Part shown: positions 52,501 to 63,598 of the stretch, piece by piece
Layout of the letters: every line of letters begins with the position of its first letter
Position numbering within the stretch: position 1 is the first letter of the stretch
NCBI RefSeq assembly: GCF_028858725.1
Contig: NC_084760.1
Span: 63,245,867-63,309,866, forward strand
Source of the DNA: Colius striatus
Taxonomy: Eukaryota; Chordata; Aves; Coliiformes; Coliidae
Direction of reading: 5' to 3'
Length of the DNA stretch: 64,000 nt
Translations under genes and position numbers: made by a program
Notes under the pieces: model-generated
Database searches by the model: none
Told to the model about the DNA's origin: nothing
The model's input: the letters and a program-made list of their open reading frames with translations, nothing else

Positions 52501-54078
52501 GTAAATGGTAGAACTGACTACGAAATCATTAGCTGTGATTGTCAGATAATACGCGTTACTGTTTCACCGCGATTGTTACAGGTGATTCTGTGCATACAGA
52601 GAAATGACATTTAAATAGATAAACTCTATATTGCCTTGCTAATTCTATTTTGAATAATTTCATACCTTGTTTCAAAATATTTAATTTTACATCATGAATG
52701 TGCATGTAGAGAAATGGGCTGCAGCCACTGTCAGGCTAGCACCTAGCTGATATACTGAATTGGTAGCAAAGGGGGAAAACAATACTTCAGTTAAGTAAAT
52801 TGTACAAATCCATACCCCACTAGATGGTATTTCTTAGAATTTTTGCTTTTCAGGCAGAGCTGTGGAGCAGGTGATTTGTTTCTTTTTGAGTCCTGTCTCA
52901 ACAGTAATAGTACATTAATAACTTCTTCCTTTCCTCATCATAGGAAAATTCCTTAATCAAAATTGCCATAGAAAATATTTTTTTGTTATTTTCAGTGAAG
53001 AGCTGAAGCTTTCATTAGTGTAGTGGGCTGCGAAGTTAAGCTGTGATGGATACTCATTTGCCACCTTTAGTCTTAAACTCCTTTATGGTCTCAAATCCCT
53101 TCTGCTTCTCTTGAGTGTTTCAAATAGCTTGCTGAGTGTTCACACTGCCTGTTGCTTTCTTTACATTAAATGGGCTACATTTCCCAGATAGATTTCTTCT
53201 GAATTCTTTTTTATTACTGCTGAACGTTAATAGCTCTCTCTGCCCTGACTCTTGACTTTTAATTATTTCTCATATCCACCCAGATAATTGGTCCTTTCTC
53301 AGTTGGATTTTGTGTGTTTGAAGTGATGTTTAGTTTACATAACCTGATAGGTATTATAAATGTTTAGATAGATACTTAAAGTGATACAATACCATTCCAT
53401 GCTGATAAAGACATGGAATTACACATTGTTAAGATTAAAATACTGATACATTTCATAAGCAGATCATGTTCAAACAACAGGTTAGTGGTTGAATTGCATG
53501 GCACAAATGTAAAATTTCTCTCTGTGCTTTGGGGTTTCATTAATGATTTCATTGAGACAGCACTTCTTGTGCTGGAGATTGAGGAACTGGTTCAGAGATT
53601 AAGCAACACAATCATTTGCCTATGTAAACATTGAAATTCTCTACCTCTCATCAGTCAGAGTGGGAGATAACCTACTCTCTAGAGTTTGGCTGTGGTATTT
53701 CATGTGAAAAACGTTGTGTATGCCTGTGAGTTACCAGTCAGATGAGGAATGTTTTTACCAGCAGTTCCCATTACTGCCACTTTCCTGACCTCTTCCTTCT
53801 CCACTCCGGCAGGGCAAGGAGCTGTGTGTGATGCCCTCTATTTCAGAGGTGAGGAGCAGAGGCAAGTTTGGTTTTTAAAAAGCTTGTTTGCTTGTTTCTT
53901 TGTTTTTTTACAGGCTCGACTGAACTGTAAGCACTGTGGGAAGCCAGTAATAGACGTACGGATTGGCATGCAGTATTTCTCTGAATACAGCAACGTACAG
54001 CAGTGCCCTCACTGTGGAAATCTAGACTACCATTTTGTGAAGCCATTTTCCTCATTTAAAGTTTTGGAGGCTTATTGA
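31527..54078 (+). CDS. HECA: HECA, headcase homologue (531 aa, 4 coding exons)
   Basis: Exons 31527-31761, 46679-47719, 50805-50959 and 53914-54078 join in frame with GT/AG junctions (235+1041+155+165 nt). The N terminus [20 protein letters not shown] is basic and followed by an Ala/Gly-rich low-complexity stretch (about 25-75). Next comes a cysteine-rich headcase domain: C88, C106, C111, C121 and a CSCRC cluster at 164-168. A charged linker holds RRHSMD (229-234), a plausible basophilic-kinase or 14-3-3 site. The second conserved region (about 320-531) carries CALCH at 386-390, C435/C438, CIKC at 447-450, CKHC at 482-485 and CPHC at 508-511, arranged like zinc ribbons. Drosophila headcase restrains growth and adult-cell differentiation and works with Unkempt near the mTOR pathway; human HECA is 543 aa. 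The length difference lies mainly in exon 1 repeats. The gene appears intact. Confidence 0.97.
38002..38023 (+). repeat. Poly(A) tract (22 A)
   Basis: An uninterrupted run of 22 adenines in HECA intron 1. No retroposed gene or SINE body was recognised upstream of it. Confidence 0.95.
39833..39858 (+). repeat. Poly(T) tract followed by C6
   Basis: Twenty T residues followed directly by six C in HECA intron 1. It may be an antisense A-tail remnant or simple homopolymer; no retroposon body was recognised. Confidence 0.9.
41822..41905 (+). repeat. Perfect 42-bp tandem duplication
   Basis: Positions 41822-41863 and 41864-41905 are identical, with no mismatch. The unit starts tctttaattttttctgaag and ends cgtatac. 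It is not low-complexity as a whole, so this is a true segment duplication inside HECA intron 1. Confidence 0.97.
42697..43286 (+). mobile_element. Solo LTR of an avian endogenous retrovirus, plus orientation
   Basis: A 590-bp block starting TGTGTTG has LTR organisation: TATAAA at 42970-42975, an ATTAAA polyadenylation-like signal at 43156-43161, and a 3' end reading ctggggttaaatcgtgat. Flanking hexamers GCATGG (42691-42696) and GCGTGG (43287-43292) differ by one CpG-type transition and fit a 6-bp target duplication, typical of class II ERVs. No internal viral genes are present, so this is a recombined solo LTR. A second copy of the family lies at 63599-64000 in reverse. The sequence resembles an LTR family I know from many non-galliform birds, but I cannot name it precisely. 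Confidence 0.88.
46679..47719 (+). CDS. HECA: HECA coding exon 2 (largest exon)
   Basis: The exon encodes residues 79-425 plus one base. It starts by completing Glu79 (G|AA) and holds the whole N-terminal cysteine-rich headcase domain, the charged linker with RRHSMD, and the start of the second domain ([22 protein letters not shown]). It ends CACCTTCAAG with donor gtacag at 47720. The frame stays open into the intron until 48057. Confidence 0.97.
47720..50804 (+). other. HECA: HECA intron 2 (3.1 kb)
   Basis: A GT-AG intron with acceptor tgtccacag. Its first 338 bases are open in the exon 2 frame, and an AATAAA lies at 48675-48680. An (AT)n run occupies 49533-49570. No other repeat was recognised. 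Confidence 0.9.
49533..49570. repeat. (TA)n microsatellite
   Basis: An alternating TA tract of about 36 bp, with GTGTATATAC on its left edge, in HECA intron 2. Confidence 0.93.
50805..50959 (+). CDS. HECA: HECA coding exon 3
   Basis: The exon encodes [19 protein letters not shown] onward to SPCCQ (residues 426-477). It starts with GA completing Gly426 and ends CAG before donor gttagt at 50960. It contains the CVDC and CIKC cysteine pairs. Confidence 0.97.
50960..53913 (+). other. HECA: HECA intron 3 (3.0 kb)
   Basis: A GT-AG intron with a long T-rich polypyrimidine tract before the acceptor ttacag. It hosts a plus-oriented CR1 fragment at about 51625-51999; otherwise AT-rich with no recognised feature. 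Confidence 0.9.
51625..51999 (+). mobile_element. CR1 LINE 3' fragment, plus orientation (HECA intron 3)
   Basis: It matches the CR1 3' region in sense: 'cctggagaggaaaagac', 'gacaggattaggggaaatg', 'acaggctgcccagagagg', 'ttgaactagatg' and the terminal 'ccattctgtgaa'. It is 5' truncated, as usual, and non-functional. It lies in the same sense as HECA. Confidence 0.9.
53914..54078 (+). CDS. HECA: HECA coding exon 4 (terminal)
   Basis: The exon encodes [16 protein letters not shown] to the C terminus FKVLEAY (residues 478-531), with TGA at 54076-54078. It carries two CxxC knuckles (482/485 and 508/511), consistent with a zinc-ribbon end. Confidence 0.97.
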   Translation, partial: ARLNCKHCGKPVIDVRIGMQYFSEYSNVQQCPHCGNLDYHFVKPFSSFKVLEAY

Positions 54079-55241
54079 CGAAAGCTTTGCTTTAGTAATA
54101 GCTATTTTATGGGTATTTCAACTTTATTACATATCTTTTTATAGGATTCATTCTGTGATGAATTTTAATTTCTTTTCTAACTGAAAAAGCAGCTTCTTTG
54201 TCTGTGTACATATTAATATGTATATATACATGTTAAAACCAGAGTCCTCCTGACAAGATCTCTGTGAAGGTTGAAGGCAAGCCAATGTAATGGCCTTTGA
54301 ATATATCCTGAGTGTGGGGTAAAGTTCAGCTAAAAATATTTTGGGTTTATTTTTTTGTATAATTGTGATACAGTTTATAGGAAGGATGTGGGAAGACATA
54401 CATCCAGACAGAGAAATATGTCCAGTTGGAGAGTGGGTAATTGTGTAAGGTGATTGACCCTGCAACTTAGTGGAAATGAGAAATCCTAGGAAAGAAACCT
54501 GTCCTGTTACTGCTGAGGTCAGTCAGCCTTCCCATGGGTGCAGGAGCTGGCCCCGTGCTGCCAGTCACCTCAGCAGGCTTTCTTTCAGATTTCCCGAGGT
54601 GGTGTAAATTAAGGTATTGTGACAAGTGAATGTAAATGTATGCCAGAAAATGCAATCTTGAAATTAATTACTTTTTTTTTTTTGGCTTGGTGTCTTCCCT
54701 CTTTGTGTGTTTGCTGTATGTTGCCCTCACTTGATGGACCGTACAGCAATAGTTCTGCTTCCACCATGGCTGTCGTGTGCCCAGCTGGGTCATCTGTTCA
54801 TACCAAATCAAGCCGGAGGTCTTAAAATGCTTTATTTAAAGATGTTTCTTCACAGATGTGTTAGGGAAGGAACAGGCTGAGCTGAATGAGGATGCATTTG
54901 TATGTGTCTGCTGAGGCTTTGCTGCCTACTGCAGACTGGTTTGACTGGTGTGGAAGGAGGACCACAAAGAGGGATCAGGGCCATCAGAGTTGACAGGTAG
55001 AGTAAGAAACATGGTATCACTTCTTAAAACAATTCATTGCTGCACTTTTATCTTTCAAAATTACATTAAGTCCAGGATCCAAACACTTGGAGTCTTTTTA
55101 AGAAGGCCAACTTAGTGTATGTACTTTCTACGTGCCTCTGTGCTGTACATCATAGAGTATGTACAGCAATTAATTTGAATTGGAGGGCTTGGCCCTGTAG
55201 ACTCTGCAGGTGATTCTTAGTTCTTGATTTTCCTTTCCTCA

Positions 55242-55247
55242 AATAAA
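55242..55247 (+). terminator. HECA: Candidate proximal HECA polyadenylation signal
   Basis: A canonical AATAAA 1.16 kb after the HECA stop, followed by T/G-rich sequence (about 55262-55290). Confidence 0.45.
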
Positions 55248-56429
55248 TGTTTTTAAATAGGTCATTAATCTTTTGCTTGGTTTCTTAAGCCATCTGAGAT
55301 TCAGGGGAAGTTTGTATTTTTCTCCATAGTATATTTATGGGGTGTTTGTCCACTTGAGAGATGTGAGTTTTGTTTCTTTTTACAAGGTGGGATTATTTTT
55401 TAAATTCTTTTTTTTAAGTTCTTTTTTTTTCCAAATTAGAATATTTTTAAAGAGTGTAACTGTTGAAAACATGATCTTGAAAATGACCCTGATACACTGC
55501 CACCATGGGAAAGAAAACAAAAAAGTCAAAGGTCAACGAAGTGTTTTGTTTGCTGGACTGAGAATTTTACTTTCTGCTAAGTTAAGAAATTGCCATGCCC
55601 GTAAAACTCAAACTGAATATCCACGTTTCCTTGTATATAAAAATGCCAAGTTCACAAGTTCACTGGCTGTCTTCAGTGCAGAAATAGCTCCTTTTAACAT
55701 TAGTCACTCTGAGTAACGTTCCAGCTGCACAGAGGGCTTATGTTGGCACAGTTGACTTAGTATTAACTTGAGTGGTCAACTTGTCCTTAGAAGCCAGCCA
55801 GTTCACATTAATGGTTTTCACATCTGGGTTGTCCGTTTCAAGCAGTTTCACTGGTGATCCACTGCTGGTCTCTCAACAGTGTTAGCAGGCTGTGGTAGCC
55901 TTCATCACTGATGCTCCTCTCCTGTCCTTACTTACCTGGCTTCAGGTCTGGAGCACGTGCTTGAGGTTTTGTATGGTGGTTCCCTGTTTGTGACAGTTTT
56001 GGGGAAACCTGTTTCCTTTCTAAGGAGAATTATAAGAAGGACTTTGAGAGCCTGCTAACAGTGTCCTGGTATGGCTACCACAAGTTAAGTTACGCAAAGC
56101 CCAGTGCAGTAAGACCAGCACTGTAACCATTGCCTATAGGAGCAGGAGCTGGCCTAGGTGTATGTGGGCTGGAGGAAGATGTTGAGCAGATAAAACTTGG
56201 TAGACTGTGCCCTGTAGGCTTTCCTTGTGGAGAAAAATCAAATAATAATGTGAATTAACTCCTCAAGGAGGATGAGCCCTTTTGGCGGTATGTTGAGCAA
56301 CCTGGTGGAGTTAGGGTGACTACCAAGGTTTGGAGTTGTGTGGGCTGTCAGTACTGTGAGAACCAGACCAGATAGGCAATGGCAAGACTGTTCTAGTGGC
56401 CTGAAATCAGACGGCAAAGCCAAAGCTTG

Positions 56430-56528
56430 TGTAATGAGAACAATGAAAGGCTAATCTGGCAGGGGGGTTGGACTAGATGATCTTTCGAGGTCCCTTCCAG
56501 CCCTTTGAGATTCTCTGGTTCTGTGATC
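56430..56528 (+). mobile_element. CR1 LINE 3' tail, plus orientation
   Basis: 'ggttggactagatgatcttt', 'cccttccagccct' and a terminal 'ttctctggttctgtga' match the last roughly 100 bp of CR1 in sense. It lies within the probable HECA 3' UTR. Confidence 0.85.
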
Positions 56529-58333
56529 TGTTACTGTAGTGTTCAGTCTCAAGTGCCAGTCACTTTTGCCACGAGTCTAGGATGTTAATTCCCACTTAGG
56601 CTACGTAGCCTTGCTTACACACTTTGTCCTGTGCTTTGTGAGGGGAGGTGTCACCATACAATGCACATGGTTGGGAAGAAGTGGGATCTGGAGTCCTCCT
56701 AAATACTTGTTCATTTGCTGTCCTTAGACTAGCTTATTTTATAATTGTGTTCAAATAACTGAGATGCCTCTCCAGATATCTATGTGTGACAATCAAGAAT
56801 GACATGTAAAAAGGGAATTTGACCAGCTTTAAAAACACAAGTATATGAAAGGGTGTACAGTATATTCAAGTCAAAACCAAGTATGCAGCAGAATGAGAAA
56901 ATGAGAAGGGGAAAGCATATTTGAAGTCTTAACAGTGACAAGGAGCTATGTAAAAAGCTATCCAAGAAAACAATTTTGTTCTCCATTAGCTTTTCCTTTT
57001 AATTCTGTTATTAAGTGAGTCTTAGCTACTGCTTGAGGAAATGCCTGTTTTCTTGCAAAACGTGTCTCAACTGGAGGCTAGCAGCTCTTGTAGTGCTGTA
57101 AGAATGATCCTCGATGGAAACCAGCTGAGCTACAGAAAGATGCCTCTGAACTTTCACTCCAAAGTAAATAGACTCTAATTTGTAGAAAATGGTTTCTCTG
57201 CTTCTTGCTGGTGCTGAAAACTGGTCTTAGGTTACTGCAAAATGTGTACTTTCTGTAATGTGCATCAAATTGAAGTTAAGCAGTCAGGCCCACCCTTCGG
57301 CCACAGGAGATTCAAATGGGCTTTGCGTAAGTAGAAAGGCAGAGGTAACTTTTTTGGCACGAAATGGCTACTTCAGAGATTAAACTATACCACAGTTGGT
57401 TTGCATTCTGCCTTGACAAGCACTGGAAGTAGTCATAAGCTTTTCAATGTGTCAAAAGGGCATTGTTTCCCTAGCTAGTGAGCTGCTTGCTTTGCTTGTT
57501 TGGCTGAAGTTTATTGTTCATTCCCTTTCATCTTTCTGATGCTATATGTTCTTTTTAATCTGGCCTGTGGTCAGATTAAATTGTGCCTGAAATATGTTTT
57601 GTAACCGAAAATACAGTCCTCTAGATTTGGAGGTTCATTCTACTTAAGTGCACGATACTCCTTGTGATAGTGATGGGAGTTGCATGTGCAAATGCTCTTC
57701 TTTCCACTAAATTCTGCTTTTCATAAGGGGAGGCTTGCATTTAGATAAACTTCATATTTTGAATGTGTAAAAATTAATTCATCCACCAGTAGGAGATTTA
57801 AAAGTAAATTTTTATAACTATAAGTAACACAATGGACGTCTTTTACATGCTGATGCGTAATTTGACATCTGTCAAGATGAACTGCCTGAAATTCTTGTTC
57901 TGTCTAATGATGCAGAGTCATTAAAACTACAATATTCTATAGGGTATCCTATAGTGTATTTGCATTAACATCTCCGGTAGCAAGGAATGTATTCATAATG
58001 AATTTAGTTGGGAAAATATGGAATATTCCTACAAGAGAGACATCTAACCCAATTTCTTTCTTTTTTCTTTCCCCTCCCACCCACCCTTGTACTCTTCATT
58101 TTGCTGTACCAGCTAACCAAGGACAAACATGTTGTAAGGCTGCTGGTGAGAAAACCCCTGAAAAATATACTTGTCCATAAAGGTTTCTTGTTGAGACATT
58201 CTTGGATTGCACTTTTGCAGATGGAAGAATATGTACATAGCAAATGAATGTTGATGAAATTAAAATAATTGGTTATATCATTTGCGTGTGTTGTTAGAGA
58301 ATATTTTATTGTGACTTCACTGTATTAAAAAGT

Positions 58334-58339
58334 AATAAA
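58334..58339 (+). terminator. HECA: Candidate distal HECA polyadenylation signal
   Basis: AATAAA preceded by ATTAAA at 58324 and followed by a GT-rich element (ggtgtgggttctt). Its distance from the stop (4.26 kb) fits a long HECA 3' UTR. Confidence 0.5.
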
Positions 58340-58360
58340 TACCAGAGAGCTAATGGTGTG

Positions 58361-59229
58361 GGTTCTTCTTTCCTCCCTTCTTCTCTTGACTAGTTTCTTA
58401 CACCTGCTCTTTACTGAGAGACTTACTCTAGGAGCCAGAAGTATTAAAGGGCTCAGTGAAAACAGGTTTTCAGTGTCAATTAAAATGAAGCTTTGATGTA
58501 GTCATTTTGAAGACTACTGTACTGAAAGGGTGGGTGAAAGGTGTGATGTGTCCCCCTGCAAAACAGAAGTCCTGTTTGCTTTGTTGACATTGGAAATTCT
58601 CCCTCCGTAGCGTAGCTTGTCATCTGGGAGCTGTTTCAGGAAGGCCTGTGTGCTGCACCAGCTGTTGCCAGTGGGGATGAATAAAGGACAGAGTGCTGAA
58701 GCCTTTGCTTCTGGTTGAGTCTGTTAATGGAAATATGCCCTCTGGTGCCTGAGAGATATGAGAAAGGCTTCTGTAGGGGAGAATGGCATATGGTAGCACT
58801 TAGCAAAAGGGTTTCCTAATCATCTAATTGTGCATTTTGGCAACCCTTGTTCCATGTGCCTACAGCAATTTTTCATCCTTTGTGTGTTACTGCAGAGAAG
58901 TTGAGGAAGGATGTAAATGGTGAAGGCAGCCTGGACTTAGAAAAGGTAAAGCAAATACTGCTGTAAGGAAAGGAAGGCCACAGCTTGAGAGGTGAGGTGT
59001 GCTAAAGAGCCAGCCATAGCTGTTCAGGGTTAATTCTGGAAACAGATATTGTGTCTGGCTTGAATAACCTTGGAGCTGAGAAACTGAATGTTGTGTTAAT
59101 TGTGGAAAACACTCTGAATAGCTGCCTCTTGAAATATGAAGGTCTATATATGAGGTGGAAATGTAAGTAAGCTACTATCAGGTAACTGCAAGTTAATGCA
59201 GTGATTCTGTATCAATATTTTGCTGAAGG
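58361..59229. other. Intergenic DNA downstream of HECA
   Basis: No gene or repeat was recognised. Confidence 0.5.
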
Positions 59230-59372
59230 GATCATAGGATGGTTTGGGTTGGAAGGGACCTTGAGTATCATCTCGTTCCAATCCTTGGCCATCATCAGGG
59301 ACACCTTCCACTAGATCAGGTTGTTCAAAGCCCCGTCCAGCCTGGCCTTGAACACTTCCAGGGATAGGGATC
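59230..59372 (-). mobile_element. CR1 LINE 3' fragment, minus orientation
   Basis: The plus strand reads atcataggatggtttgggtt, then 'ggaagggacctt', 'gggacaccttccactagatc' and 'cctggccttgaacacttcca', the reverse complement of the CR1 3' end. About 140 bp; 5' truncated. Confidence 0.92.
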
Positions 59373-61700
59373 CTGGGTCACGTTTTAAGCCTGTGTGAGA
59401 AAACCAATTAAGAACTAATATTTCAGGAGACCGTTCCCCTAGCTTAATTCCATCAGTCTTTTCCACTTCTGGTACTGAGCACTGAAATGTGGTAGTTAGG
59501 TTGTATCTGCTGTGGTAATTACCGTGTTGCTAAAAGAAACTGAATAGCATTGTGAGAATGTGGAGGAAAGAAAAAGTCACTGAAAAAAAGCCTTTCAAGC
59601 TGTTACGTGATACAGTACATAGTTAAAATAGGGGTGGCACTGGCAAATTGGGTTAGTAGCATGCCTGGGCTCGTATTCCTACTGGAGACATCGCTGATTG
59701 TATCAGAGAAGGGGAATGAACTATTCAGGCTGTATACGAGTGTGGGTGTGTACACCTAAAAATACATGTCCAGGTTTCACACAGCTATATTAATATTTGA
59801 TTTCTATTCTGATGGTGTTCTGTGAAACAACTTCTCTTCATTCTAATCCTAGTAAAACATGGCCACATAAAACTGCTTCCCTGTTAAAGGCTGCAGTTGC
59901 TGTGCTTTGTCATTGGCTTGGTATAGTAGTATTTTTTGGCCTTAAATACATGTATTAGTCATTGGATTTCCTGCACATTTGCTTTTCATTCAGTGATGTC
60001 CAAGCACCATCAGTGGGATGTGCAGAAAAGCTACAGCGGCTGGTATAGCACTTTAACCCACAGGCTTCCTGGTAAAATACTACGTTAGCAAAGCTTGCAG
60101 GACTGAACCAGCAGTGCTGGCATCCAGGAGTAGCTCTTGAGCCACGTTCCAAGAAAACATTTAATTCTTCCTCCTATGAAGAAAAATGTTGCCTTTTTGT
60201 AATGTACCTGCCTGCAGTGCTGTATTTTAAGGGTTTACATCTGGTTCCATTATATAATGTAGCCCTGGAGCTACTCCCTTTTGTTAAACATGCACTGGAC
60301 TTGTTTTTGTGTGAGAAAAACACGTGTGCAGATCACATCCATTTTAGTGCTTCTATGTCCTGTTTTTCTGGCTATGTACTCATTTAACAAGCAGTTGGGG
60401 AGAAAAAAAAGCTCTGGGAGGATCTTTTCAAAAAAAAATCTTCCTGGTTATCCAGATAGAGTTACAGAATGATAAATCAATGTTGCCTTTGTGAGATGCC
60501 TGCATGACTCTTATTAATACAAGAGTCATAACTCTGGAATGGAGTCTTTGGAGATAGAAGATAATCCAGCCATAAAGTCAAGGAGACCTAAATGATAATA
60601 TAAATTGCCAGTTCCCAAATACTTCTGCCTTTTTTTTTTCCTTCTTTCTTCTTTTTTTCCCTCCGAGTGTCTGAGCAAATGAATTTGTCTCCAGCCTAAG
60701 TGTAATACCTTGTGTTTGGAATGTGGTTAATAGTGGGCTCAGTTTAATAACCTGGAACTTTGTTCTGAGGAATATCTCTTCTAGAAGTCTATTACTTGCA
60801 TAATGCTTTCAGACCTCTCAATCCCCACATGACAAACCGATCCTTTTCTATTTATATATTGAGGAACCATCATTCTATTGGCATGAAGCAGAAATGCCAG
60901 TTGGCTCTGATCTGAGCTCTTCCTTTCCTGTAGCTTCTGTAAGACCTGAAGGCAGACAGCACCTATGAGATTGGAGACAAGAGGAAGATCAAGAAACTGA
61001 ATTGGAAACAAGGATTAGCTACAAGGAAATATTTTCTTTAAAGCTCTGTTTAAATGATTGCTATGGTTACAAGCTCTGTAACCAGGATACCCCAGTTACA
61101 CAAATAGTAATTGAGTTTAGCCTGCTTTTTAATCTCAATTTTCTGCCAAAGAACATATTGAACTGCATGGGAGTCTTTCCTTGCCATCAGGCAGCCTTTC
61201 TGTTTGGTGCAGTCAGCGCTAGATTGGCTGGTGGGGCCAGTGGTGGGAGGGGAGCAGGCCGCAGGGCTCAGCACACAGTGGGGCGAGGACACGGCAACCA
61301 AAGGGTTGGGAGCAAAATACCCCCTAAGCTATAATTCATTGCAGAATGCGGTGCAACAGCCAGGCTGGTTGGAGTACAAGTCAAGTGCAGAGTAAAGGGT
61401 GTTTTCTGTCAAAAACTTTATGGCAGTTTTATCCTGATGTTTTTGTAAGCAGTCCTCACTTAAAAATTGGCAATGCTTGCACCTTGTTGAATTTAACTTC
61501 CCATGGTTCTGTCTGAAATAATCCTCATTCCACTTCTTCACCTCTTCCCTCCTGCTGGCACTGGGATTGAAGGGGTGCTTGCAGCCAGGGAGCATGGACC
61601 TGGCTCTTTCCAGATGCACCGAGCTGGCTCTGCCTCTCATCTGTAATATGTGTGGAAAAGGAAGGAAAAAAAGGAGTGATGCTTAACTGCGTGTGCTGCT
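59373..61700. other. Intergenic DNA
   Basis: No gene was recognised. It contains pyrimidine-rich runs near 60630-60663 and a GC-richer patch near 61215-61310 with no exon-like features. Confidence 0.5.
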
Positions 61701-62090
61701 GCAGGGTGGTGTTTAGCCTGGAGGAGACTGAGGGGGAGACATGATCACTCTACAACTATCTGAAAGGAGGTTGTATGTAGCAAGGTGGGGGTCAGTATCT
61801 TCTCCCAAGTAATGAGGGATAGTCTGAAAGGAAATGGCCTCAAGTTGCACCAGAGGAGGTTTGGTTTGGAGGTTAGGAAGAACTTTTTCACTGAAAGTTG
61901 TTAAACACTGGCACAGGCTGACCAGGGAGGTGACGGAGTCACCATCCCTGGAGATAATTAGAAGACATGTAGCTGAGGTGCTGAGGGACAGGGGTTAGTG
62001 GTGGGCGTAGCAGTGTCAGGTTAGTGGTTAGACTCGATCTTAAAAGTGATTGGTCTTCCAACCAACAACTGTTTTATGATTCTGTGTCAA
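61701..62090 (+). mobile_element. CR1 LINE 3' fragment, plus orientation
   Basis: 'gtttagcctggaggagactg', 'agggggagacatgatc', 'ggaaatggcctcaagttgca' and the terminal 'ttttatgattctgtgtc' match the CR1 3' region in sense over roughly 390 bp. It is 5' truncated. Confidence 0.93.
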
Positions 62091-63598
62091 TCGTGTAATA
62101 CCTGTCGCTCAGGGGAACATAAACCAGTGTGAGCTTGTTCAGATTCCCTGCATCACACAAGTGTCTCATGACGTTGGTGGGTGCATTCTGTTGCCATGAT
62201 TTGACTGCTCAGTGTGAGGCATTATGCCCATGGAAGTGGAGCAGCTACATAGCAGGTGGAACGGGATTGTCTGGACATCTTTCTGCTCTTTGAGGATATC
62301 CTAATGGAAGTGTCTTTCAAGAGCTGCCTGTGGTTCGCTGGGACAAATGAGAAAGGAATAGTTTGCAGCAGAACTGGGAAGCCAAGACAGAATTTTGGCA
62401 GCTGTCCTATGTCTCCTGAAGCCCATGGAAATGGAGTTGTGCCTGTTTATGCCAGAAGAGGATTTGTACTACTGCTTCAGATAATTGCTGGACATCAGAA
62501 ATCCAGCATACGGGTATTTCTGGGAGCAAGCACTGTATAAATTACTGTAGTTACATGTTTAGTGGGTCTTTCATTAACAGGGAATTCTTAACAAAAATTA
62601 TAATAGTCTTATTAATGAGGAATTACCCTCTAAATCTCTTTCACAGGAAGAAAAATTAGAAATCTTAACTCTTACAGTAAGGTGAAGACATTTGACTGGA
62701 GGCATGAAAGAGGTGATGAGAGAATTAACATTTCACTTCCCCTCTAGAGAGTGAACAGCAGAGCAGGTTTAAGGGAGCAATGTACTGACGCAGCAGGCTG
62801 GGGGAAAGACAGAATTAGCATTGTGAAAATGAGGACAGCTTCAATCACAGTGTTTAGTTTACTTGCAATATAAAATTTGGCTTGGGAGAAACTTTTCAAG
62901 TATGAAGAGCTTCCTTTGGTCTCTCTTGTCATTACTGTCACTAGATCTGGTAGGAGTTCACAGTCTGGGGGTTTGTACACAGCTTTTGCTGAGGATCGCA
63001 TTTGCATGTCGGCACTTCTCCACAGGGATGTCAGTGTTGTCATGGCCTCAGCGGAGGTTTGTTATTTGTGTGGATTTTGGCATGCTTCATGTCTGACCTT
63101 CTCTGATGAGAATGTACTGGCAGGAGAGGAATGCTGGGGAGCCCAGCCCTGTTCTGCTCCTGTGCTGAGAGCATGGTTGTTGTCCCTTTGCCACTCAGCT
63201 ACCACCTCTTTGCAAACACACACCTGCACCTAAGGCTTCCCAGACCAGATTATTATTGACTCTTTTTGCCCCTCTGCCCTCAGCTGCCAGTTAGTGGAAA
63301 CATAGTTTTGTTAGCCAACTCAGAGAACATGGGCCAAATTTTAAAGTGGGTGTGTATAATCTTCAGAAAAAATACTGTGTCACTGTGAACTCTTGTTTTC
63401 CTCTGATTGTCTTGATAGAGGTCAAAGCATAAGAAATGTGCATGCAAGAACTTGCAGGGGTTTAACTGCATCGATCTGAAAATAGGCATGAACAAGATCC
63501 AGAAACATCTGTATTGCACTTTGGAAAGCACATAGTGTGGTAGTGAGGACCCGAAAATAAGCCTGGCTTTTCTAGTACCATCACTCCTTCTGACTGCC
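62091..63598. other. Intergenic DNA
   Basis: No gene, RNA or named repeat was recognised. The overlapping open frames at 62744-63233 on both strands are short and unsupported. Confidence 0.5.

Larger units (their letters stand above)
54079..58360 (+). other. HECA: Probable HECA 3' UTR (long form)
   Basis: A long 3' UTR is expected for HECA. Two polyadenylation signals fit: AATAAA at 55242-55247 (short form) and AATAAA at 58334-58339, which has a GT-rich stretch just downstream (about 58353-58366). A plus-oriented CR1 tail sits inside at 56430-56528. The extent is inferred from signals only. Confidence 0.5.

Noticed and set aside
53749-53913. In-frame open sequence before HECA exon 4 as an alternative N-terminal extension
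   Set aside because: A polypyrimidine tract and AG at 53912-53913 mark the exon start. The upstream residues do not match the HECA family.
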